A program made the position numbers and the translations under genes. DNA of 64,000 nt from Mimachlamys varia (lineage: Eukaryota > Mollusca > Bivalvia > Pectinida > Pectinidae): NCBI GenBank assembly GCA_947623455.1, contig OX392527.1:29256201-29320200 (forward strand), given 5' to 3'. Positions 24,870 to 37,500 of this stretch are shown piece by piece; the stretch's first letter is position 1; every line of letters begins with the position of its first letter. Under the pieces are notes generated by a model, which made no database searches, had not been told where the DNA came from, and saw only the letters and a program-made list of their open reading frames with translations.

Positions 24870-26978
24870 GATCATAATTTAGGACCGGAGAGTCAATGGT
24901 CGAGGATTAACACCCCAGCGACGGCAATATCTTAATTTATCACTATTCCTTGTCCTACTACTAATCATACATGTATCAAAATCATACCAGAGGGTCTCTC
25001 CATTGTAATGTTACAAAAATGTTACACTTGTAAGCCATGTATACATTTTGTATAGCGCCATTTCCGGGTCATTGTTGAAATAAAGACTCTTAAGTTGAAC
25101 TTGGACACGTGTTACACTGTTACCTATATATAAAGCTAGCTAATTTGCAACCGAAAATCAATGAACAGCTACATGTAGCATGCTTATAATTTCATAATGC
25201 AACTATATGTCTGCATAAAAGCTTTATACATTATATAAGGCAATTTCCAATGGGTATTATACACCAATGCAACAACATGTACATAACAACGTAAGGAACA
25301 CACGTCTTAACCATGAAATAATACAAAAGTGTGCCCGGATGAAATTCATAAGGATAAAATTCACCTGACACCGGTTTAATATTTGTACTGTAATGATGGA
25401 CAACATACACAGATGCATAGAACTTTGAGAGTCCTGACAACGTGTGTATCTCGCTCACAAATACGGATTCGTGGTGAAAGGAACTACCATGGATTTACTG
25501 GTGAGATATATAGGCCTACTATAAATAGTAATAGAATAGCATGCGTTTTGTAGACATAGGTCAAGTTGTCGGGGTTCATGGGTTGTCTGCACATTCAGCA
25601 AATACAGATACGTATCTTAATTAGAAAATTAACTCTTGTAATTACAATGTACGTATTGCATATGGTTACATGTTTAATAGCTTTACCACTTGGCTTCAGT
25701 CGACTTGCTTTAGCGGTAAATTCACATGTGTACACATACAATTACATAATACATGTAGGTGTGCCTCGTTTTCAAAATGAAAGTAGAATATATATTCGTC
25801 TGTATTGGAGTAAAACTTGATTGTACGTATACGTCATTGTTTTGATAATGAGATATTTAGATATATACATTTGCATGTAAACACTTCTACGGTAATTTTT
25901 TAAAAGTTTATTAATTGTTACTAGGAGAGGTATAACATACACCAAAATAAAAAAAATAATAAAAAAAATCAGCTAGGACTTCAAAAATTCTACAGACAAG
26001 ATCCCTGGAACTCATTACCGGCAGGCCTAGAAGTTGTAACACTATCCAGCCCTTGTTAACCATCCGAGGAAATGTACAACATCATTTTGGTAACAGCCAA
26101 ATTACATGCGGTGAAATGGATAATTTTATTTGGATTATAAATTAATACATTATTTTCAACATTCGAATATATATATAAGAAACTAATCGTTTACTCGTAT
26201 TAGAAATAAGAAAAAAAATATAACGTAACCCAATTCAGCGAATAGTACTCTTTAATAAATATGTGCAGAGATTCATATGAGATAAACATGCACAATAAAG
26301 TTTAATTTAATTGAATTGATTTTGTGGAGGGGAGGGTGGGTGTACCAATCTACATGTACTACATTGTATAAAAACATACCCCTCGCTCTAATTTCCTCTG
26401 TGAATACATTTAGTGTACGTTGTCAATTACAAGGTTTTCCCTGACTCAACCTGCATTTTGATTTCTAAATTGCCAAAAGACTCCCAAAATTGATAAAGCT
26501 TTATTGGTGATTGGAGTCCCAGTACTCCTAAATCTAAATATATAAAATGTGAGGGTCACAGGGCAAACTCTGCAATTTAATTGCAGAGTTTCCCTGTGAC
26601 CTTCAAATTGTAGGAGTATATATGGATCATGAGGAAGTTTTTCTTTCTTTAAATTTAATTATCAAAACAATATATATAAATCGGTATGTTGAATATAAAT
26701 ATAATTAGCACAATATATATTAAAAGATTATTTTTATTCAAGGATTTTTTTGTTGATATGCCGATGATTTTTCCCCATTTCTCTCAGGGGCCTTTTCCCA
26801 ATTTACCTAGAAAAAGTTCTGAATTATAAAGCCACTCCATCGATTCCGTGTGTAGAACATGTACAGTGAGGCATTTCACTAACACAGCCTCCTATAAGAC
26901 CGTACATATACGCGTGCGCTTATCTGTACATGTACGTTAAATATTGGTTTTTAACTAGACTTTATTTTAATTTTACAG
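24870..26978. other. Region upstream of the CSKMT-like exon
   Basis: AT-rich, no confident exon. An ATG with good context at 25489 (ACCATGGATTTACTG) is directly followed by a GTGAGA donor at 25501, but its phase (0) does not fit the acceptor at 26979, which needs phase 1. It could be a first exon only if another exon intervenes. Confidence 0.4.
26525..26617. repeat. Hairpin-forming inverted repeat
   Basis: GGTCACAGGGCAAACTCTGC at 26554 is followed, after a few bases, by its almost exact inverse ending at 26601. Weaker pairing (CTCCTA/TAGGAG) extends to the outer limits. Confidence 0.8.
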
Positions 26979-27610
26979 ACGAGGCCCTGAGCCAGAAGTC
27001 CTACTGGACCAATAAGTATGACACACAGCGGGTTAGAGCTGTAGACTGGCTAGCTCCGGCTGACGTCATCGCTGATCACGTCGTCAGTAAAATAAAAACC
27101 TTGTCGGCCGGAGGGGCCGGGTCATTAGTACGCCTCCTGGACGTGGGGTGTGGTACTTCCCTTGTACCTCTTCATCTCCTACAGTCGCTACCATGTCCAA
27201 TCCAGCTTGTCTGTCTCGATTATGTTCCCAGTGCAGCTCAATGGCAATCAGATGTGCTCGCCAAAGACTCGCCGTGTAACAAACTGTCGACGTACACATG
27301 TATCACTGGCGATGTACGTGCATTACCTTTTATAGATGATACTTTCCATGTGATCCTGGACAAAGGGACACTGGACTCGCTGCTGAAGGACAGACGGAAT
27401 GCACTATCTTACTGTAATAAGATGATTGGCGAGTGTCTGCGGACCCTCCATACAGGCGGAGTGTTATTACAGATCACGGATGAAGACCCGGATTTAAGGA
27501 TACAGCTTCTAGAGGAAATATTTCGGAGAATCGGGGTTAGCGCCCATGTTTCCTACAGTCAGGTCGAGACACAAGGATACCAGTGTTTCATGTACACAGT
27601 ATCACTGTGA
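26979..27610 (+). CDS. CSKMT: CSKMT-like (METTL12-type) methyltransferase, main/last exon
   Basis: Class I SAM-dependent methyltransferase. CSKMT trimethylates a lysine of citrate synthase in the mitochondrial matrix; that substrate is inferred from family resemblance. The exon follows a clear acceptor (ATTTTACAG, ending 26978), opens in phase 1 and runs 209 full codons to TGA. Visible motifs: an entry stretch KSYWTNKYD, SAM-binding motif I LLDVGCGTS (about residue 45), an acidic residue after the second strand (LVCLDYVPS), a GDVRALPF segment, then DKGTLDSLL and ECLRTLHTGGVLLQITDEDP. The DKGT and SDEDPD-like motifs are what point to CSKMT rather than to the EEF1A methyltransferases. The 5' exon(s) with start codon and mitochondrial presequence were not located; an in-frame ATG at 26930 lies in intron-like sequence. 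The gene is convergent with the SDR downstream. Confidence 0.78.
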
Positions 27611-27692
27611 CGTCATGACGAGTTAATATGATAATCACAACGTTGTCCAACTTTTCCACGTAAACAATATGAAAAAAATATATGTACGGTTA

Positions 27693-27698
27693 AATAAA
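27693..27698 (+). terminator. Poly(A) signal of the CSKMT-like gene
   Basis: AATAAA 83 bp after the stop codon, on the coding strand. Confidence 0.6.
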
Positions 27699-28074
27699 AT
27701 ATTGTGATTTCGTACATTGTATTTGTACTATAGTCTTGTCTATTGTTGTTGTTATAAATAGGAGATATTGTTAACGGTTTGAAAGTCATCAACCTTTCAA
27801 CTTTTGTCCTCTGCACGTGGTCTTCCGTCGGTTTAGTCACCAGTACTGTCATTCACGCCATGACACATTCCATGCCTGCTCTACCTCACCTACACCTCAC
27901 TTGTATTGCATTTGCTGTTTCGTGTAAACCAATCAGATGTTGCCCCTACTCCCTTCCATTGGGCTTGATAGTACTAGTGTACATTGGGTCCAGTCTTGTG
28001 GTCTATAACTGTCCATCAGTCCATGTTGATTGGTCTATTGAACATCGACATTCACCGTCAGTTCCGGCATTGGT

Positions 28075-28522
28075 CATCAGTCCGTACACCAAGACCTGGC
28101 CTTGTTCATCATTCAATAACTAGAGTATGGTATCTTCATCAGTCCGTACACCAAGACCTGGTATTGTTCATCATTCAATAACTAGGGTATGGTATCTTCA
28201 TCAGTCCGTACACCAAGACCTGGCCTTGTTCATCATTCAATAACTAGGGTATGGTATCTTCATCAGTCCGTACACCAAGACCTGGTATTGTTCATCATTC
28301 CATAGTTAGGGTATGGCACATTTATCGGTCCGTACCCCAAGACCTGGCCTGGTTCATCATTCCATAACTATTGCATGGCACATTCATCGGTCCGTACACC
28401 GATACTTGACCTGGTCCACCATTCCATAACTAGGGTATGGCATCTTCATCAGTCCGTACACCAAGACCTGACCTGGTCCATCATTCCATACCTAGGGTAT
28501 GGTACATTCATCGGTCCATACA
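28075..28522. repeat. 62-bp tandem satellite reaching into the SDR stop codon
   Basis: Seven full units start at 28075, 28137, 28199, 28261, 28323, 28385 and 28447, each of the type CATCAGTCCGTACACCAAGA...GGTATGG. A partial eighth unit at 28509 (CATCGGTCCATACAC) overlaps the last codons and stop of the minus-strand SDR. The first four units are nearly identical and later ones are more diverged. Confidence 0.93.
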
Positions 28523-31500
28523 CTGCGGCTTGACATTGGCCTTCATGGCTGCTATAACGAAAACGTCCTGTATACAGTTGGGTAGGGCGCCAAACATGTT
28601 ACTGAGGAGACACATGGCCCGGCCTGGGACGTACCGACTTTTGGGGTGACGTGCTAGGACGGCATGCTCTAGGCATTCTATGACTTCATGTATCCGCTTT
28701 GAGGACAGAGATAGGTGTACCTTGAGCGTAGCATGGAACTTTCGGAAGTATTGCTCGCCGTAGTCGTCTCGGATATGTGGTGGAGTTGTGGCCCAAGACT
28801 GTTCTGCTTGGCCCAGCTGCATTGAACGCTCCGCCATTGGCGTCCTGGAATGCAAAACGATTGTTTGAGTTGCTTTATGTCCTCACCACTACGTGTAGTT
28901 TGGTTATAGAGCAGACAAATCAATACAAAACGAACACTGACGCACAATATGGTGACATGTCCGAACTCATATGTCTAGATACTCAGGGTAACCAGGGATG
29001 TAAATACGTATACATATACGTCCCTGGGGTAACTAAATCATCAATTTTTCAAATTGACAAAAGGGAAATATTCAACTCCGGAAGGAAGGGATATCGAAAG
29101 AGGGTTTTAAGGCTTAGAAATGTTACTGATTTAAGTTCACAAACATTGCGATTCGCCGTTACCAACATTAAAACCCATTAGGGTTACAAAATGTGTCTGA
29201 GCTACCTACAAATATACAGACCTGTACATGTTAGGCTCAATGGTCACGACATCCACTTTAAACTTGACCATTTCCCGTCGAAGACAGTCGGAGAATCCAA
29301 CCACACCATATTTTGTAGCAGAGTAAGCGGTGAACCCCGGAAGGCCAACACGTCCTAAAACATGAAATGGTAGAAGCAATTACGAAACTATGCTTTTCAT
29401 TACTGTACGGAATTATGGAGTCAATTAATGAACGAGCCTTTACTCGTTTGCACACACTAACAAATGAAACCGCTCAAAAAAATGTTCTGGGACCAGTTGA
29501 GGTTGGTGATATGGACCTTCTGCCCGTGAGACGTTTACAAAACAAACATTTCCTGCTGTAACTTTCATTTGACTTTCAGGCGAACGTTGTCGTGTAAAGT
29601 TGTGGCAAATATATGGAAAGCGCGCTTTGCGACGTGCTAAATATCATGCGTTATGCGAAATTCTCTCTGCTTTTTGCTTTTCACCAAATGGTTTTTGCTT
29701 TTCTTGTCAACTGTTTTATTTTTTTGTGGTCTTTATTATTCTGACAAAGCTACCAAATGCCAAGAAATGTTATAAGTCGACTGAATGCAGGAATAACAAC
29801 AACAAATGTAGACTGTTTCTTGTGAGTACGATACCACCACCCCAATGTATAGCTGCCCAGTGTTTGCGTGCAGTCGCTTTATAACATTTCCTGGCATTTG
29901 GTACTGTAGCTTTGTCAGAATAATAAAGACCATAAAATATTTTCGCAAAAGAAAAAAGAACATTTCGCATAACGCACGGTATGACATGTCGCATTGCGTC
30001 CTGGCTTTCAAACGTGTTAATGTACCTGCTAAACTGGCGACATTGACCACCCGCCCTCGTGTCTGTCTGACCAGTGGTAGGAAAGCTTTTGTCACCCGTA
30101 TGGTCCCGACCAGGTTGACCTCTATTGACCGTTGGTACGTGTCCATTGAGCACCATTCACTCTCCGTGAAAACGGCAATCCCCGCGTTATTAATCAAGCC
30201 CCACAGTCCTGTAATTGACAAGCATTGTACTTGATACCTGAACTGTACAACAAAACTTTTATGAACTTTCATCATATTACTTCTGATATGTATTTTGTCT
30301 TTATCAGCTGCCGTGGTTTACGACAGAAAATTGAGGGAACTGTGTAGGCAATGGCGGGTGTCGTCGGTGAAGCAGAGGACGCTTACTCTTCTGGAACTTC
30401 TCTAGACCTGTACTTTTTTAAGAGTTTCCTTGTAAATATTGCCTTTGTCCGTATTTTGCCCCTGGTTTAATCGATTTTGAGTTCTGCTGATGGTTTTGCT
30501 GACGCTTTGGTATTCTCTATTTTGTTTTGCGAAAAGGGATTCTGTAAAGTTTTAAACATGCATTTTTCAGCGTCGTAGTTCGTTCAAGGGGTTCTTCTGA
30601 CTATCTGATCCGCTAAATATTTGGGTTGGTGGCGGTTCGATACCAGCCATTAAACTTCTGAAACATTCTTAAAAAGTACACAAAGTTACCTTGCTCTTGT
30701 GTCCTGGCGGCTACCATTCTTAGTGCTTCTTGTACTTGGTGGTCACTCGTGACGTCAATCTGGACAGTCTGCACATGGGACGTCTCTCTTACTAGTGTCC
30801 TGGCGCCTTGACCATTGGCGTCCAAACAGCCAGCCAACACCACAAACCCGAGGACGTCGAGACGCCGGGCAAGCAGATTGCCAAACCCTGTATCACAGCC
30901 TGTATACAAGTCAGAACGTCACCATCTCAAAGTTTACGTATGTTTTACAGTTCATGTTACAATAGTGATTTATGACAATGCATGGGTAGTTTTATCATTA
31001 ATGATAATTTCCCCAAATGCTGAATAAGTAAATATAGTGTTAATTGGGTAGCGAGAATAATGCCATGTATTACTATTGCCAGATCCGCTTGTTAGAACCA
31101 TATATCTGTGTTTCTTCTTCTTTAGAGAGACATTAGATCATGTGGGCTTTCCCCAGATATGGTATACACCGTGCTTTATTTCCGACCTTAACCATTTTTG
31201 AAAGTCAACACGTTTAGAATAACTTCATGTATAAGTTGTGTAAAGGATTGCTTAAATCCAATTTTAAAAGTATATATTATATTATATTGCCGACCTTTGC
31301 CAATAACTAGAATTAGAATAAAAAGTCGTGCGTTGTACCTTGTACCATCTGATGTGAAGACAGTGTTGTTCGAGCCACATGCAGAGATCTCTGATAATTT
31401 GTTACAGCTATAGTTTTGGGCCTGTAAACTAAGGTGTTTAGAGTAATTTATTACTGTTGGGGATTTAGATCAATTTTCGGAAAAATGCCCCCCCCCCCCT

Positions 31501-34500
31501 TTCATGGTCATAATGGCTATGACCATCGAGGGACATTTTTTTCGAAAATTGATCTTAACCCCCAAAAGTGTAAAATTACTCTAAATACCTTATTCGAGTC
31601 TAAGTTTATAACTCGTTTTGGAACTATGTTAATAGACATGCTTTAATTTGAGACTCTCATTATATTTTGTAGTTTTCATGTGGTTTTCTGCTTGAATCTT
31701 CAATAAAAAGAACTCTATAGCTTTACCTAAAATATGAAATATTAATTTGATCTAAAAATATTCAGTTGGATTATGTTATACACAATAGGGCTGTAATGCT
31801 TCGACATAATTACATGTTGTTTGTAAATGTGAGGTTTTATTTTGTCAAATGAATTCTGAAACTGTGGCAATTGTGTTATATTTATAAAGCCTCAATTATT
31901 GAAAAGGGAAAAGCAGAACTTTCTTTTTACTTCTCCTTTAAAAATCAAATTGCTTTCTGTATAAGCATTGGGTCTAGATATTTGTCAAATATGTAGTTTG
32001 TTCATGTGAATGGATATGAGTAGGTCTGGAAAACTGGTCACATGGATCAAATATGCTAAAATGATTGTATATATAGGTCGTCAGACAAAGACATTTCCCA
32101 TTGCTTTACTTGGTGATATCCGTTTTACTACCTTTTTTTTTATTTTGTTTTATATGTTATCTGCATATATAGGAACGCAATTTCAATCTAAAGCAAATAA
32201 TGCAATCAAATCTTCATAATTATGTAAAAAAAATCCATTTCCAATATTTGACATGATAAAAAAAGTAGTTTATCGGTTCTAAAAGCGATTCTACAGTATT
32301 TAAAATAGAAATGTACACATATATATTATAGGCAATTAAAAAGTTGAAGACATTTTTAGCATCAAAATAACAGTAATTTGATATACAAATTATCGGGGCT
32401 CTGCTATGGCACGTCAAACGTTTCAATATTAAAAAAATATATTGATTCAAAAAAAAAATATATGTTCAAAATTTACAAATATATATGCAATATTGTTCTA
32501 TATATATTCAAAAAATAAAAATATATGTGCAATATTTTAAATATATATGTGATAATTTCAATATATATATGTGATAAAACAAATATATGTGCGATATTTC
32601 AAATATATATATATGTGATAAAAAAAATATATGTTCAATAATGTCAAAATATATATGTGAAAATGAGGTAAAAAATATATACATTCAATAATTGCATTCT
32701 GGGTAATGTTTGTAAAGACGGATTTCATTGGCTGTTGCAATTCAACATGTCTGCGCCCTATTTACAACGTGCAACTCAACAAAGTAAGTATTTTTTTTAA
32801 TGGGATCAAGAAATGTGGCACTGAATAGTATAGATATCTAGCTTGGTACCTATGATCGGACGTTCTAGACAAGTTGAAATCTTTACATGTTCCCAAAAAT
32901 ATCAAAAAATAGCTACTGTACTTGTGACGTGTAAAAGTAGAGGTTTTATGAGGGGTACTTATTTTTCATAACTTAGTAGTAAGTTGGCGGTGTGTAACCA
33001 ATTAGCCGACAGGGGAGGTAATAAGTACCCGGATGTCGAACGATCAAAACTTTTGTAGTCGGACAATCTCTCGTGTTTCAGGTAAGTAACATGGATTAAC
33101 ACAAAGAAGAACAATATGGTTAACGTAGTGTTTGTCAGAAATGTCGGTCCGTTGAATTGCATGAGTAGTTATTTGGAGTTCCCGTGCGGGGGTTTTCTGG
33201 TTATTTATATGTACATGTTGGTCAGAAACAAGCCAACAATTTTGTTCCCGCCATTACCGAGCAGTATGGTGATTATGTAATCGGTGACCAGAAATGCTTT
33301 TGTATAATCATGTCCATGGTTATGAGGTTTACGATATGATAAATATTGTATTCATGTAAATTGTTATGCATTTATTCCCCGATTACAAAATTATGCTGGA
33401 TTTGAGAATTCGCCCGTTCAGAACTTTTTCATTGCAATCTCTACCCAGAGTTGTCGCGCCTTGTTCAAGTGTAGAGAAGTGCGCGGTGTAGGGCCTACAA
33501 GTATTAACAAACCAAAATGTGCGTAAAATACGATAGAAATTGTCCGACTCACGATCAGTTTACCCAGTTCCAATAACCAGAGTTGCCTACTGTACCCATT
33601 GAACTTCTACCGTTGCACAGTTACTAACAATTGGCGGGTAACAATGTTGGAAATTATTTATTGAAACTCGGTTTATGATTATTTGACTATGAGTTGATAT
33701 TAATTAATCTCGATGAAATTAATTGATGTAAATGATATTTCATAATGATGAAATGTGCATTAATTAAATAATGGACCATGTATATTAAATATGAAGAGTT
33801 AGTGATTTCTCAATAAGGTCTGAGGAATTCGAAATTTACAGTATACTGTGTTCTCATTGTATCGTGGGTTCCACTGTGACGTGGTATTTGCATATGTCAA
33901 CACTGCACATGTGCAGCTCCACCTATTGGTCGCTATTTTTGGAAGAACAACACAAAAAGCATGTTGCTCCATTTTGACCGACATGTCAAGACAACTGGTA
34001 AAAAAATAATATTAGTTTCCAAAATCATGTAATTAAAAGCCTAAAACTAATACATACCGGTACTAATTTGCGTGCCACGATACAATGGGAACTGTTTTTT
34101 CAGAGGTGAAAATAGGGTGCTTGGCTTTGAAAGGCTGTGTGGTTTTTATCTGTTGATCAATTTACATCGTTCTTTTTGTGATTTATTCTTCACTTCTTTA
34201 AGTCAATAATATAACCACACATAATAAACGAGGTGAGTGTCTTTTTTGTTTGAAAATAACAAATACATTTCCTGAAATCCATTTTTATTCAACAGTTTTT
34301 GGAAGAGTTACTGCCCTCTTGTCTATTTCAGTATTTTATTTTTGTCCGGAGATCTCTTCTCTCAGTTTTGAACCCATCTCTTTGAAACTTGGTAGATTCA
34401 AGAAGCATGATATGGAGTTGTGTTATCCTGAACGGCATATTGATTCAACAATTTTTGGTTGAGTTATTTCCCTTTTGTCTATTTCAGTATTTTAATCTTG

Positions 34501-37500
34501 TCCGAAGATCTCTCTAATTGTATAACCATTTTCTTTGAAACTTTGTCAATTACTCTTACCCTTTGTGTGTCGTAGGTTATAGGGCGTATTATGCATCCGT
34601 GGGCGGTGCTCTTGTTTATTGATTGTACATGTACATGTCTGCATGCACTCCCAGTTATGTTTCCATGCTGTCCAAATATTCACACTCGGTTCTAATGTCC
34701 AGCTGCCCACTCGATTTGTTCGGGATATCCCTACCAAATTTAGAGCCGATAATAATATATCATCTGACAACTTTGAAAGCGAGGTATACATAGTTTAGAG
34801 GAGAATCTGGGTTAATGCAGTGTGCGAATTTAACGGTAGACCGATAGACCGAGTCTAGTAGATTTGCCGTCTGTCTATGAAAAATAAATAGACAGAATGT
34901 CTATGAGGATTTTTCCATTGGTATACTGTAAAAAGTAAAAAAATGTATTAAAGGATGTTTTAAAACAGTTTAATCAACCAACAGGATTTTCCCGTAAAAA
35001 TGTGATCGATATTTCAGTGAACGGCCCAACTAGTCTCTATATTCCCAATTCTCAATATTTCCCTGGTTTTATCGGTTGTTTTCTTCTATTCAGGTCTTGG
35101 AATGTAAATGAGTAGTTCGAATGGTATTATAAATGAAAAAGAAAAAATCTACGCTGCTGGTAACAGTGGTTTATTAAAGTTGATTTTTAGTTGACGCCTC
35201 TTGTCGGTGTTTTGTATCAAAATAATCTGGCATGGTGATTATTCACCTTGGTAGTATTCAAGTAACTTCCGGTCACCTTCAGAGATGTTTCGTTTACAAT
35301 ATAACTATTCGAATCAATACTGTCAACACGTAATTCTCCTCCTCAAATTTTTGGCGAAAAAATATAGGTCTATGAAGTTTTGAGAAGGTCTATGACATTT
35401 TCAAATCCCATAGACCCATTGTCTATGAAGATAAAAATCTGAAGTTCATTGACTGTTAATGATGATCAGATTAACAAGGTACGTCTTATTGTAAATCATT
35501 TTGCCTGAACTATCTCCAAATTAAAAGGACCGCATGTATATATAGATATCTTTGTTTCCATGAGCTGTCCTTTATAGGTTTAGGTTGAAATATACAATAC
35601 ATAATCATAATATTGATAATTTTTCTATTTTCAGATAGTAACATAGAATGAGATGTTTGCTAGAGTGGTGTCTCATCCCCAAGGGAATGTTATTAAAATT
35701 CCGCTGTCTGCTGATTGCAGACTTAGCAAGGAAACACTGTGCTCTCAGTTCTCAGGAGCTGTTGGGCTTAAATATCAAACTGATGAATGTTGGAGTGCAG
35801 TGCCAGTCCAAAGCAACCATTTCATTGTGCCTCGGGGAGATCCATTGTTAGTCGTGGTATCTAACACAGCAGGTTAGTTTGTTCTCTCATCCATGTTGAG
35901 GTTTTAGCCCACTATCATCAGATGGTGGGAGGCTGTTCAAATCGCCGTTGTCTGTCGCCTGTCCTTAAACAATTAATTCTTGTTATCGCTATTACTTCAG
36001 AAGTTTGGGTTTGATCTTTCTCAAGTTTCATATTTCAGTTCCCCTTGGTCCTAGTTGCACCCTCTTGAGTTTGGGACTGATTGGAAAAACAAAATGGCTG
36101 ACAGGCGCCATCTTAGATTTTGACAATAGCTATTTCTTGAGGTTTTTGTAAAATTTCATATGCAGGTTTCTCATGGTCCCTTTATATATATATATTTAGT
36201 GCGACCATTGACAGTTATAAAGATTAAATATTATATTTCCATCTCTTTTGACTCTTAAAAGGAATATGTCATTATATTAAGTGCACATACGATGAAAGGA
36301 CGTGAAAAGATACAACTTTTAAAGAACATAAGGATCATCAAGCGATCAATGAATCGTCTGTGTTATGGCAATTACAATGTACAATGTGTTAATTATTTTG
36401 GGGCCAATTCATCCACCAATGCTCGGATGTATTTTACAAAACATGGTTACTTATATTATTACTTTAAAAAAAAAAAAAAAAAAATGTTAAGGGTAGGTTA
36501 TAATAGGCAAACAAAACAGTAGGGTACGCGTACAAGGTTCTGAAAGCAGAATTTACATAATCATTTAATTACATGCATGTATAAACAAAACTAAAGCATT
36601 GGAGCTAGTATATATGATGTATGATTTTAGGTTCTATCCTGTTTGAAAGGTACAATGTACTGTATCATTGTTGATCAACTTGTGTTTTATTTTTATGTTT
36701 AGGTGCACGGCAAATTTTGAGCAGTTCTAATAGCCAGGTTGGTTTAGCAAATCAAGTTTCAAAACTTTTCAAAAATGAAAAGACAAGCTTCCAGCCTAGG
36801 ACAACCGCACCTTACAGTTTCGATTCCAGAGGAAATGTTATGAGAAAACAAGCAAGGAATCGGGGAAAGAGCAAACAATCAAAGATCTTTTCTAAGACGT
36901 ACAAAGTGGTTTTTATAAAAGACGTGGATCTGCCGATTATATACAGTCGGAATCAAGTGTTAACTGAAGGCATATTTATTCTCTCATCAGATGATGATGA
37001 GAGGACCATTAAATCAAATCTTGTGGGAATTGTCAAAAATTGCACTGAGCTGCCCATGTCATCACTCTGACTCGAAGAAAGTGATCTCACAATTCTTTCA
37101 GCTGCATGTAAGCAACTATCTTTGCCATGTCTTCCTGATGGATTTGAGTGGGATGGAGAAAAACTCCGCACAAACATTGGACAGGGAAAACTTTATGTTT
37201 TAGTGACTTCCACAAATGCACCGGTGAGTAAACATTATATATGATCTGGCATGAATTTTCATTCATATTAGAACTAAGATGCAACATTTTGATGTACTTT
37301 TTTTAGCCCACCATCATCAGCTATTCAAATGACCTCAGTCATGTGGTTCTTCCTTAAATAATTCTTGTTAACGTTATTTCTTGGAAAGAGCTGGAGGGAT
37401 CATTCTCAAATTCCATATGTAGGTCGCCTTTGGTCGCTAGTTATGCCCATTACATTTTGAGACTGATCTGAAAAACAACATGGCCACCAGAAGGCCATCT

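Noticed and set aside
25489..25500. ATGGATTTACTG followed by GTGAGA as first exon of CSKMT
   Set aside because: Phase 0 does not match the phase-1 acceptor at 26979, and direct joining gives an early stop.
26930..26978. In-frame ATG upstream of the CSKMT exon as the true start
   Set aside because: The sequence ends in a typical polypyrimidine tract and ATTTTACAG acceptor, and the codons before it do not look like a mitochondrial presequence.
28075..28522. CRISPR-like regular repeats
   Set aside because: Units are head-to-tail with no unique spacers, and the genome is eukaryotic.
29736..30275. 179-codon minus-strand frame read as one exon
   Set aside because: Only 30026-30208 is SDR exon 3. 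The rest reads through splice sites into introns and a MITE.
32558..32740. 60-codon frame (and its twin at 56236-56418)
   Set aside because: It is an open stretch within the TIR, rich in I/Y/F from AT repeats, and not a gene.
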